Positions 1-6,311 of a stretch of 8,534 nucleotides of DNA are shown in pieces (positions within the stretch are counted from its first letter, which is position 1; each line of letters begins with the position of its first letter). A program made the position numbers and the translations under genes. The notes below the pieces were generated by a model. It was not told the DNA's origin, searched no databases, and worked only from the letters and a program-made list of their open reading frames with translations. The stretch is from NCBI GenBank assembly GCA_900553345.1, contig USDE01000049.1, forward strand, positions 1 through 8,534, written 5' to 3'. This DNA comes from an uncultured Collinsella sp. Its GTDB lineage: Bacteria > Actinomycetota > Coriobacteriia > Coriobacteriales > Coriobacteriaceae.

Positions 1-64
1 CGAGGCCGCCCGGGTCTTTGTTTCAACTATGAGGACGTTGCCTTACGACCGACGCCCCACATAT

Positions 65-78
65 GACTCAAACGAGTC
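65..78 (-). other. Small hairpin directly after the substrate-binding protein stop codon
   Basis: The minus strand reads GACTC-GTTT-GAGTC, a perfect 5-bp stem with a 4-base loop, starting immediately after the TAA stop (79-81). No T-run follows, so it is not a normal intrinsic terminator. Such a hairpin could protect the 3' end of the message, as seen for receptor genes that are expressed more than their permease genes; that role is inference. Confidence 0.35.
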
Positions 79-1692
79 TTAGGCCTTGACGGTCGCGACG
101 CCCCTGAAGGACATGCTCGTCGTGCCGATGCCCTTGAAGCCATCGAGGGCCTCGCCGTTGGGCGCGGTAGACGGATCGTCCCAGGAAGCGGAGACGGTCT
201 TGACGTGGACAACGGGGTACAGAACAGCGTTGTCGGCGATGATGTCGAAGCACTCGTTCCACTTCTTCTGCTGCTCGTCGCCCTCGGCGGCAAGAGCCTC
301 GTCCATGAGACCGTGGAGCTTCTGCCACTCAGCGGACTCCTTCCACGGGCAACGGGTCTGCATCCAGACGTTGTCGCCGTACCACCAGTTGAGCAGCAGG
401 TCGGGGTCAGCGCCGAAGCAGGACGGATCGCCAGGGGCAAGGAGGATATCGTAGGCCTCGCCGCCGTCGATGGCAGCGTAGGTGGCCGGCGAGGTATCGG
501 TCTGGATGGTCACCTCGAAGCCGAGAGCGTCGAGGTCGTTCTTGACCTGGGCGGCCATGCCCTTAATCTGCTCGTTGTCGGTGGTGCGCAGGGTGATGGC
601 ACCCGGGGTGATGCCGGACTCCTCGATGAGCTTCTTGGCCTTCTTGGCGTCGGTCTTGTACACCGTGGAAGCCTCATGATAGTTGGTGAAGCTCTTGGGC
701 AGGTAGCAGCTGGCAGCGGTGGCAAGGCCGGCGAAGGTGTTGGTGATCATCTTCTCGGTGTCGAGCGCGTACATGACGGCCTGACGGACCTTGACGTTGT
801 TCCAAGGCTCCTTGGCGACGTTGAACATGATGAAGCGGGTGCCGAAGCCCTGGACGTTGTCGATCTTGCAGCCAGCGCTCTCGAGCTGGTCGACGGCGTC
901 AGCGGTGACGAGCTCCATAACGAGCGTGGAGCCTTCCTGCTGGGCGGTAACGCGAGCGGTGGGGTCGGTCAGGATGCTGTACTGGATCTTCTTATCCTCG
1001 GCAGCATACTCACCGTTGTACTCGGGGTTGGGAACCAGGGTGATCTCGGTATCGGAGATAGAGTCGTACATCCAGGGGCCGGAACCGATCGGCTGCTTGG
1101 CGCGATCCTCCTCGGACTGAGTAGCCGGGGTAACACGGATGATGGCCAGACGATCCTTGAGCAGGGAGAAGTTGGGGACCTTGGTCTTGACCGTTACAGT
1201 GCTGGCATCCTTGGCCTCGATGGACTCGAAGGGCTGGAAGAACGGAGCATAGGTAGCGGAAGCAGCGCAAGCGGTGTAGGAAGCGACGACGTCGTCAGCA
1301 GTGACCTCGGTACCATCGGAGAACTTGGCGCCCTTGCGGATGGTGACCTCGAAGGTAGTGTCGTCCACGGACTTGGGATCGTCGGTGGCGAGCTCGTTGA
1401 AGGTGCTGTAGTCGTGGTAATCGATGCCGTAGAGACCCTCGACGACGTGCCAGTTAGCACCCAGGCCCACAGCGGAGCCGGTGCTGGCGGGATCGAAGCT
1501 GGACGGAGCGTAAGCGGAACCAGCGGTAATCACACCGCCGCCACGGTTGGCGGAATCGGCGGAACCGGAAGCGGAACCCTCGTCGTTGGAGCTGCCACCG
1601 CAGCCGGTGAGACCAAGCCCTGCGACAGCAGCGACGCTGCCGGTGAGGCCGAGGAACGAACGCCTGGACATACCCTTGTTGATGATGGCCAT
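79..1692 (-). CDS. ABC transporter substrate-binding lipoprotein, family 5 (peptide/oligopeptide-type)
   Basis: Predicted 537-residue extracytoplasmic solute receptor of the Dpp/Opp/nickel type (SBP family 5), which captures a ligand and delivers it to an ABC permease. The N-terminus has a twin-arginine motif, SRRSFLG (residues 9-15), a hydrophobic stretch and the lipobox LTGC, so Cys31 should be lipidated and the protein is probably a Tat-exported lipoprotein. A Ser/Gly-rich linker follows (about 32-53). Family signatures are visible: RKGAKFSDGTEVTADDVV (119-136), PIGSGPW (201-207) and VKVRQAVMYALD (300-311). I chose the ATG at 1692 because AGGAGA lies 4 bases upstream; an in-frame TTG at 1707 overlaps that ribosome binding site. 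Codons are strongly biased (Lys AAG and Phe TTC in the stretches I read), unlike uvrC, which suggests high expression. The substrate cannot be read from sequence; peptides are a family-based guess. No permease or ATPase gene is in view; they could lie beyond the left edge. Confidence 0.93.
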   Translation of the reverse strand: MAIINKGMSRRSFLGLTGSVAAVAGLGLTGCGGSSNDEGSASGSADSANRGGGVITAGSAYAPSSFDPASTGSAVGLGANWHVVEGLYGIDYHDYSTFNELATDDPKSVDDTTFEVTIRKGAKFSDGTEVTADDVVASYTACAASATYAPFFQPFESIEAKDASTVTVKTKVPNFSLLKDRLAIIRVTPATQSEEDRAKQPIGSGPWMYDSISDTEITLVPNPEYNGEYAAEDKKIQYSILTDPTARVTAQQEGSTLVMELVTADAVDQLESAGCKIDNVQGFGTRFIMFNVAKEPWNNVKVRQAVMYALDTEKMITNTFAGLATAASCYLPKSFTNYHEASTVYKTDAKKAKKLIEESGITPGAITLRTTDNEQIKGMAAQVKNDLDALGFEVTIQTDTSPATYAAIDGGEAYDILLAPGDPSCFGADPDLLLNWWYGDNVWMQTRCPWKESAEWQKLHGLMDEALAAEGDEQQKKWNECFDIIADNAVLYPVVHVKTVSASWDDPSTAPNGEALDGFKGIGTTSMSFRGVATVKA

Positions 1693-1696
1693 GTCT

Positions 1697-1702
1697 TCTC
1701 CT
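1697..1702 (-). promoter_or_regulatory. Ribosome binding site of the substrate-binding protein gene
   Basis: AGGAGA on the minus strand, 4 bases before the ATG at 1692. It fixes the start and argues against the in-frame upstream TTG at 1707. Confidence 0.8.
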
Positions 1703-1761
1703 ATCAATAGAGAATCTTACCCGGGAGCACCTAGACTTGCCCCCGCGCAACTTGCGGACGA

Positions 1762-1789
1762 TATATACCTTACCTACCGACGAACCCAA
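1762..1789 (-). promoter_or_regulatory. Candidate promoter of the substrate-binding protein gene
   Basis: On the minus strand TTGGGT (1789-1784) is followed after 16 bases by TATATA (1767-1762), which would give a leader of about 65 bases. The -35 box is poor, so an activator or another promoter may be used. A competing candidate further upstream is TTGTCA (1867-1862), 17 bases, TAGTAA (1844-1839), whose -10 box would lie inside the palindrome at 1829-1851. A TGCTATCCT extended -10-like string also occurs near 1930. Sequence alone cannot choose among them. Confidence 0.3.
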
Positions 1790-1811
1790 CTGAGGTGCCG
1801 CGCTCGGCGAC

Positions 1812-1892
1812 CGATACATACATACGCTTGAACGGTATTTACTACCGTTCACCGAATTCATTGACAAACGATTCGCCAGACAGTATGTATCG
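1812..1892. repeat. 10-bp inverted repeat pair flanking the operator-like palindrome
   Basis: CGATACATAC at 1812-1821 is the exact reverse complement of GTATGTATCG at 1883-1892, with centres 71 bp apart. The pair brackets the 23-bp palindrome at 1829-1851. It might be two half-sites for a looping regulator or a long-range RNA stem, or it may be partly chance, because the ATAC/TATG sequence is itself repetitive. Confidence 0.4.
1829..1851. promoter_or_regulatory. 23-bp interrupted palindrome, probable operator
   Basis: TGAACGGTA and TACCGTTCA are perfect 9-base inverted arms around a 5-base spacer. The size and symmetry fit the site of a dimeric helix-turn-helix regulator. It lies about 137 bases upstream of the substrate-binding protein start and overlaps the -10 position of one candidate promoter (TTGTCA at 1867-1862). 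No T-run follows, so a terminator is unlikely. The regulator family cannot be named from this. Confidence 0.5.
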
Positions 1893-1916
1893 ACGAGGTG
1901 AGATATCAGTCATCGT

Positions 1917-1939
1917 CAACCCGCAGGATAGCAGGGTTG
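1917..1939. repeat. 6-bp GC-rich inverted repeat with 11-base spacer
   Basis: CAACCC (1917-1922) and GGGTTG (1934-1939) are perfect inverted arms. The 11-base spacer contains GCAGG, and the same five bases recur at its end and in the second arm (GCAGGATAGCAGG). No T-run follows on either strand. It could be a second protein-binding site of the same total length (23 bp) as the palindrome downstream, or a weak hairpin. Confidence 0.3.
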
Positions 1940-2003
1940 TTCACCATGGCTAGTCAAACGTTTTAGCGTTAATAAAACCCGAAATCGACAGGTAATCGCC
2001 GCG

Positions 2004-2032
2004 AAATAAATGATTGAAAATCGGCCAATCAT
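2004..2032 (-). terminator. Weak intrinsic terminator candidate after uvrC
   Basis: Starting 25 bases after the uvrC stop, the minus strand forms ATGATTG - 9-base loop - CAATCAT, followed at once by TTATTT. Position and T-rich tail fit an intrinsic terminator. The 7-bp stem is AT-rich and probably weak, so termination may be incomplete. Confidence 0.35.
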
Positions 2033-2057
2033 GTATATCAGTTGTTTAGAAGCACGT

Positions 2058-4004
2058 TTAGTTTTCGGAACGGTTGGCCGATGCCTGGGCGCGTTCGGCA
2101 TTCCATGCAACAAGTGCCTCGTGGACCGCTTTGGCGACATCGGCCGGAACGCCTCGAACTTCCGCGATCTCTTGCTCGCTCGCCGCGCGCAAACGCTTCA
2201 TCGAGCCAAAATGGCGCATAAGGGCACGTTTTCTGGTGGGTCCCACGCCTGGAACGTCATCGAGTACCGAAACCGTCATGGCTTTATCGCGCAATTCGCG
2301 ATGGAACGTGATGGCAAAACGGTGGGATTCATCGCGCACCTGTTTGATTAGATAGAGCGACGCGGACCCGGTCGGAAGCACGACTGGAGTCTCGTCCCAA
2401 GGCACAAAAACTTCCTCGTCGGCCTTCGCCAAGCCACAAACTGGTATATCGAGCCCAAGAGCCTCAAGTTGCTTGATCGCAGCGGTCAATTGCGGCTTAC
2501 CGCCATCGACAACGAGCAAATCGGGGCGCGATCCAAAGCGCTCGTCGGCCATGCGCTCGGGAGCATAGCGTCGTCCCAAAACCTCGGACATCGACACGAA
2601 GTCGTTTGCCTCGTCCAATTCGGCCTGAATTTTAAAACGACGGTACTGGCTCTTGTCGGCGCGTCCGTTGGTAAACACCACCATCGAGGCGACGGTAAAG
2701 GTTCCGTGCAGCGTCGAGATATCGAAGCACTCGATACGCATCGGCGGCGCTGGCAGCGCCAGCGCGCTTTCGAGCTCCAGGAGCGCCTGATTGGTGCGGT
2801 CGTCAGCGTACCCCGTTCGCATCATGTAGCGCATGAGGGCATGGCGCGCATTTTTGGATGCCATATCGAGCAAACGGTGCTTTTCGCCACGCTGCGGCCT
2901 ATGGAGATGGCAGGAACGCTCGCGCTTGCCCGCAAGCCATTCCCCCAGCGCCTCCGCATCCTCAAGCTCGACGGAAAGGTTGACCTCAGCTGGAATATCA
3001 GCCGTCTCGTCGTAATAGCGCTTAAGAAAGCCCGACTGGAGCTCTTCCTCGTCAACATCAAGACCCTTGTCGAGAATGAACTCGCAGGTGCGAACTGTTC
3101 GGCCCTCGCGAACGACGAAGACGCAAGCGGCGGAGATGGTCTCCTCGCGATAGAACCCGATGACATCGATATCGACACTGGAGGGAAAAACGACTTGCTG
3201 ACGATCGTCCAGACCCCTGATGACCTCCAAACGACGTTTGACGCGTGCCGCGCGCTCAAAGTCGAGCGCCTCGGCGGCATCCGTCATCTCGGAGGTCAGC
3301 TCATCGACGACATCCTTGCGATGGCCCGACAAAAAGCGCTCGACACGCTTGACGTTCTTGGCATAGTCTGCCGGGGAAATCGCGCCGACACACGCACCCG
3401 GGCCGCGCCCGACATGGTAATCAAAGCAGGGACGCCCGTTTTGTGCGCAAATCATATTGACGATGTCTTCCTCGCCCTTGTGGGACTCGATGGTACGGCG
3501 ACAACGACGCCACTCCGCACAGGATGCAGAGCAGATGGGGATAACCTTGCGCAGCGTATCTATCGTCTCACGTGCCGCACGGCTATCGGTATAGGGTCCA
3601 AAATAGCGCGTTCCCGGCTTATGACGCTCACGCGTGTATTTGATCGCGGGATACGGGTCGCCCTTTGTAATGGCGATAAAGGGGTAGCTCTTGTCATCCT
3701 TGAGGTCGACGTTAAAGTACGGATGGTACTGGCCGATCAGGTTGCGCTCGAGTACAAGCGCCTCATGCTCGGTTTCGACAACGATGTAGTCAAAGCTCGC
3801 CACCAGCTGCATCATCAGCGGGATCTTTTGACGCTCATCCTGCAGTGTCACGTATTGACGCATGCGGGCGCGCAGGTTTTTTGCCTTGCCCACATAGATG
3901 ACATCACCCTTGGCATCTTTCCAAAGGTAGCAGCCGGGTTGCGTGGGAACGCGCGAAACCTGCTCGGCAAGTGTTGGAATGTTGTCGTGACCTGCCACGC
4001 GCAC
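2058..4004 (-). CDS. uvrC: Excinuclease ABC subunit C (UvrC)
   Basis: A 648-residue, full-length UvrC, the nuclease that cuts the damaged strand on both sides of a lesion once UvrA and UvrB have marked it. Domains in order: GIY-YIG endonuclease for the 3' cut (GCY 24-26, YVG 37-39); a cysteine-rich linker (about 158-205); a UVR domain that contacts UvrB (about 230-265); the RNase H-like nuclease for the 5' cut with the expected Asp-Asp-His set, D428 (ECFDIS), D500 (VVDGG) and H561 (DESHRF); and C-terminal helix-hairpin-helix motifs (about 580-635, VPGVGPTRKRAL) for DNA binding. Translation starts at a GTG right after the murJ TAG, with zero bases between and no clear ribosome binding site, so it is probably coupled to murJ translation. 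A second GTG two codons downstream is an alternative start. uvrB is not in the window. Confidence 0.98.
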   Translation of the reverse strand: MRVAGHDNIPTLAEQVSRVPTQPGCYLWKDAKGDVIYVGKAKNLRARMRQYVTLQDERQKIPLMMQLVASFDYIVVETEHEALVLERNLIGQYHPYFNVDLKDDKSYPFIAITKGDPYPAIKYTRERHKPGTRYFGPYTDSRAARETIDTLRKVIPICSASCAEWRRCRRTIESHKGEEDIVNMICAQNGRPCFDYHVGRGPGACVGAISPADYAKNVKRVERFLSGHRKDVVDELTSEMTDAAEALDFERAARVKRRLEVIRGLDDRQQVVFPSSVDIDVIGFYREETISAACVFVVREGRTVRTCEFILDKGLDVDEEELQSGFLKRYYDETADIPAEVNLSVELEDAEALGEWLAGKRERSCHLHRPQRGEKHRLLDMASKNARHALMRYMMRTGYADDRTNQALLELESALALPAPPMRIECFDISTLHGTFTVASMVVFTNGRADKSQYRRFKIQAELDEANDFVSMSEVLGRRYAPERMADERFGSRPDLLVVDGGKPQLTAAIKQLEALGLDIPVCGLAKADEEVFVPWDETPVVLPTGSASLYLIKQVRDESHRFAITFHRELRDKAMTVSVLDDVPGVGPTRKRALMRHFGSMKRLRAASEQEIAEVRGVPADVAKAVHEALVAWNAERAQASANRSEN

Positions 4005-6308
4005 CTACTTGCGACGAAGCAGCGCCGAGACCTCGGGCATCTTAAAGACGAAGGCGAGACCAAAAGTTACAGCGAGCGAGACGACGCCTGCAACACAAAC
4101 GTAGCCCAGGGTAATTAGGATCGAACTGCCAAGCGCTCCGACAAAGTGCTCAAGTGCCCACATGACGCCGGCACCCGCGGCAGCGCCCAAGCCACCGAAC
4201 AGTAGGCCGAAGAAACCGCCATGCAGGATAGACTTGACCTGAAGGCCATGCAGACGACGGCGCAGCCACCACAGTGAGCATCCGACCAAGACTACGTAGT
4301 CAACGACGTACGAAAGCGCAATTGCCGGCATACCGTAGCCCAGCACCACGCCAAACAGCAGCACCGAACCGGCCTGTCCAATGGCAGAGTAAAGGCAATA
4401 ACGACCGTAGGGCTTCATGTCGAGCAAGGCCGAGAAGCTCTTCTGCATGAGCACGACCACGCCGTAGAGCGGCAGGGAAAGTGCCAGATAGATAAGGAAC
4501 TCCGACACCAGCGCCACACCGGATTCATCGAACTTGCCGGCGCAGTAGATCATGTTGAGCGGACGGGCGAAGACGATCAGATACATCGCAAACGGAATCA
4601 GGAAGAAGAGCATCTGGGCGACACCGCGCGAAATGCCCGTGCGGACGCTGTCGTAATCCTTCTCCTGCGCATCGTGAGAGAGTTCGGTATAGAGTGCCGT
4701 CGAAAGCGAGGCGGCGATCAGCGCATAGGGCAATGTGTACCACAAGCGCGCATATGCGATGACGGAAGGGCCGGTCTCGGGCTGCACCACCAGCGCGGCG
4801 GCATTGGTAATGGAGGTCGAGACAAACATGCACACCGTGGCGAGCAGCGTCGGGATACCAAGCGCGATCGTCTGTCGCAGCGCGGGATCCTTAAAGTCGA
4901 TATGGATATGAGGATGCACGCCATGCTTGCCAAGCGCGGGAATCTGGCAGGCCATCTGGACAAAGACGCCGAGGGTCGTACCAACTGCGATCAAGATAAT
5001 ACCGGCCTGCTCGCCAAATTGTGCAGACACGGAAGCAAAGCCCATAAAGCTGGCGATGACGATGACATTGTTGAGAACCGGGGCAAACGTCGACCAGAAA
5101 TAGTCGCGATGTGCGTTGAGAACGCCCGAGAACACCGAGCCCAAGCCATAAAACAGAATTTGAATAGCAAAGAAGCGGAACATGAACGCAGCGGTATCCA
5201 TGCTGCCGCCATCGCCCGAAAGGAACGACTGCGTCCAAATAAAGCCGGGAGCAAACACGGTGCCCAGCAGCGAGATACCGCCCAGCAGCAGAAGCAGAAT
5301 ACCAAGCAGGTTGCCGACATACTCGTTCGATGCCTCGCGACCCTGCTCGCGCCTCACACCCATATACACCGGCAAAAACGCCGTAACGAGCATGCCGCCC
5401 ATCACGAGCTCGTAGAGCATGTTGGGCAGGTTGTTGGCAACCTGATAGGAGGACGAGAGCAGCGACATACCGATGGCGGCCGCCATGGCCCACGTGCGGA
5501 TAAACCCGGTGACACGCGACACGATGGTCAGCACGGTCATAAGGCCAGCAGAACGACCAACCGTGGAGTAGTCCGACGAACCCATATCGTCTACGTCGTC
5601 CTGAGAGTCCTCATAAACCTCATCTTGTGGCGGCAAATCGTCCACGACGGCAAAGGAGCCGGTCATCGCAAAGGGATCGTCAACCAAAACGGCGTCATCA
5701 GCAGGTGCGGCGTCATCGCTGTTCGGCATGTTGTTACCGGATACGGCATCATCATCGAATATGGCATGGTCGCCAAACACCGTGTCAACTTCATTGGCGG
5801 CGACGGTTCGGGCAGAAAACGACAGAGGGTCCCAGTCGTCATCACCGTCGATGGCCACGCCCTCGACGGGATCGGTCGAACCAAGCGGCGACCATTCGTC
5901 ATCCGAAAGAAGCGGTTCGCCATCATCATGAGCCGTGGGCTTGGCGGAACGAGCGGCAGGAGCGCTCTGCGGTGTGCTCTTTCCCTGGGCTGCCATCAAA
6001 AACACCGCCGTCTCATCGGGACGCGGCGCACGAGGAGCCTCGGAGGCGATCGGCATCACGCTGGCGCTCGATTGAGCGGCGGCCAAAAAGACAGCCGTCT
6101 CATCGGGACGAGCCGAAGAAAGAACCGTACGGGGAAGTGCCGTGCCGGCACCGGCGGCACGCAAGTACACGGCCGTCTCGCCCGGGTCAGCGGCAGCGGA
6201 CCAGGCGTTTCGAATCTCGTTATCGAACGAAGCGGCCTCGGGCGCGGGCGTCTGAGGAGCCGACCCTTTTGCAAAGTGAGCTCCGCGCTTTGATTCTTCC
6301 TGCGGCAT
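4005..6308 (-). CDS. murJ: MurJ/MviN lipid II flippase with a long N-terminal cytoplasmic extension
   Basis: A 767-residue MOP-family membrane protein expected to flip lipid-linked peptidoglycan precursor (lipid II) across the cytoplasmic membrane. The flippase core runs from about residue 250 to the end, with roughly 14 hydrophobic segments and typical sequences: SRVTGFIRTW (264-273), NNLPNMLYELVMGG (292-305) and ARLWYTLPYAL (520-530). Typical MurJ proteins are about 500-550 residues, so some 250 residues are extra, all at the N-terminus, which should face the cytoplasm. This part is hydrophilic, turns acidic after about residue 125, and holds three P-[GD]-E-T-A-V-[YF]-L repeats plus two D-W-x-P-L motifs. 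Start: ATG with GAGAGGA 7 bases upstream, three bases after the ybaK stop and in the same frame. The extension is continuous with the core without frameshift. It is the middle gene of ybaK-murJ-uvrC. Confidence 0.96.
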   Translation of the reverse strand: MPQEESKRGAHFAKGSAPQTPAPEAASFDNEIRNAWSAAADPGETAVYLRAAGAGTALPRTVLSSARPDETAVFLAAAQSSASVMPIASEAPRAPRPDETAVFLMAAQGKSTPQSAPAARSAKPTAHDDGEPLLSDDEWSPLGSTDPVEGVAIDGDDDWDPLSFSARTVAANEVDTVFGDHAIFDDDAVSGNNMPNSDDAAPADDAVLVDDPFAMTGSFAVVDDLPPQDEVYEDSQDDVDDMGSSDYSTVGRSAGLMTVLTIVSRVTGFIRTWAMAAAIGMSLLSSSYQVANNLPNMLYELVMGGMLVTAFLPVYMGVRREQGREASNEYVGNLLGILLLLLGGISLLGTVFAPGFIWTQSFLSGDGGSMDTAAFMFRFFAIQILFYGLGSVFSGVLNAHRDYFWSTFAPVLNNVIVIASFMGFASVSAQFGEQAGIILIAVGTTLGVFVQMACQIPALGKHGVHPHIHIDFKDPALRQTIALGIPTLLATVCMFVSTSITNAAALVVQPETGPSVIAYARLWYTLPYALIAASLSTALYTELSHDAQEKDYDSVRTGISRGVAQMLFFLIPFAMYLIVFARPLNMIYCAGKFDESGVALVSEFLIYLALSLPLYGVVVLMQKSFSALLDMKPYGRYCLYSAIGQAGSVLLFGVVLGYGMPAIALSYVVDYVVLVGCSLWWLRRRLHGLQVKSILHGGFFGLLFGGLGAAAGAGVMWALEHFVGALGSSILITLGYVCVAGVVSLAVTFGLAFVFKMPEVSALLRRK
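5823..5903 (-). repeat. Paired acidic D-W-x-P-L motifs in the MurJ N-terminus
   Basis: Residues 136-142 (DDEWSPL) and 156-162 (DDDWDPL) are near-copies exactly 20 residues apart in the acidic, probably disordered part of the extension. They look like short linear binding motifs. The partner is unknown to me. Confidence 0.6.
5988..6188 (-). repeat. Three ETAV[YF]L motif repeats in the MurJ N-terminus
   Basis: Residues 41-52 (DPGETAVYLRAA), 67-78 (RPDETAVFLAAA) and 96-107 (RPDETAVFLMAA) repeat every 26-29 residues, separated by Ala/Ser/Pro-rich linkers. In DNA, a 17-base string (GCCGTCTCATCGGGACG on the plus strand) is identical at 6007-6023 and 6094-6110, 87 bases apart, which points to internal duplication; the copy at 6172-6188 has diverged. 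The Thr residues are 45, 71 and 100. Confidence 0.85.
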
Positions 6309-6311
6309 CGC

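Larger units (their letters stand above)
1693..2057. other. Gene-free region between uvrC and the substrate-binding protein gene
   Basis: No reading frame here has a plausible ribosome binding site or recognisable protein. The half next to uvrC (about 1950-2057) is clearly richer in A and T than the flanking genes. The region holds the uvrC terminator candidate, three inverted repeats, possible promoters and the ribosome binding site of the downstream gene. It looks like a true transcription-unit boundary, with the substrate-binding protein gene controlled separately from uvrC. Confidence 0.6.

Noticed and set aside
1693..1707. Upstream TTG start for the substrate-binding protein
   Set aside because: It would place the AGGAGA ribosome binding site inside the coding region and has no site of its own.
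205..1710. Plus-strand open frame of 501 codons opposite the substrate-binding protein gene
   Set aside because: It is codon-for-codon in phase with the real gene, so its stops correspond only to TTA, CTA and TCA codons, which are rare in this composition. Its translation is low-information Gly/Val/Leu/Asp sequence.
1956..1963. AAACGTTT 8-base palindrome in the gene-free region
   Set aside because: Too short and AT-rich to be meaningful by itself; no partner site seen.
2010..2351. Small plus-strand open frame over the uvrC 3' end
   Set aside because: No ribosome binding site and no recognisable sequence; most of it is antisense to the uvrC helix-hairpin-helix region.
2469..4118. Plus-strand open frame of 549 codons opposite uvrC
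   Set aside because: It is in codon phase with uvrC and explained by avoidance of TTA/CTA/TCA codons; no recognisable domain, and uvrC is unmistakable.
4674..6293. Plus-strand open frame of 539 codons opposite murJ
   Set aside because: Same in-phase shadow effect. The translation is rich in Arg, His and Gly with no membrane segments or motifs.
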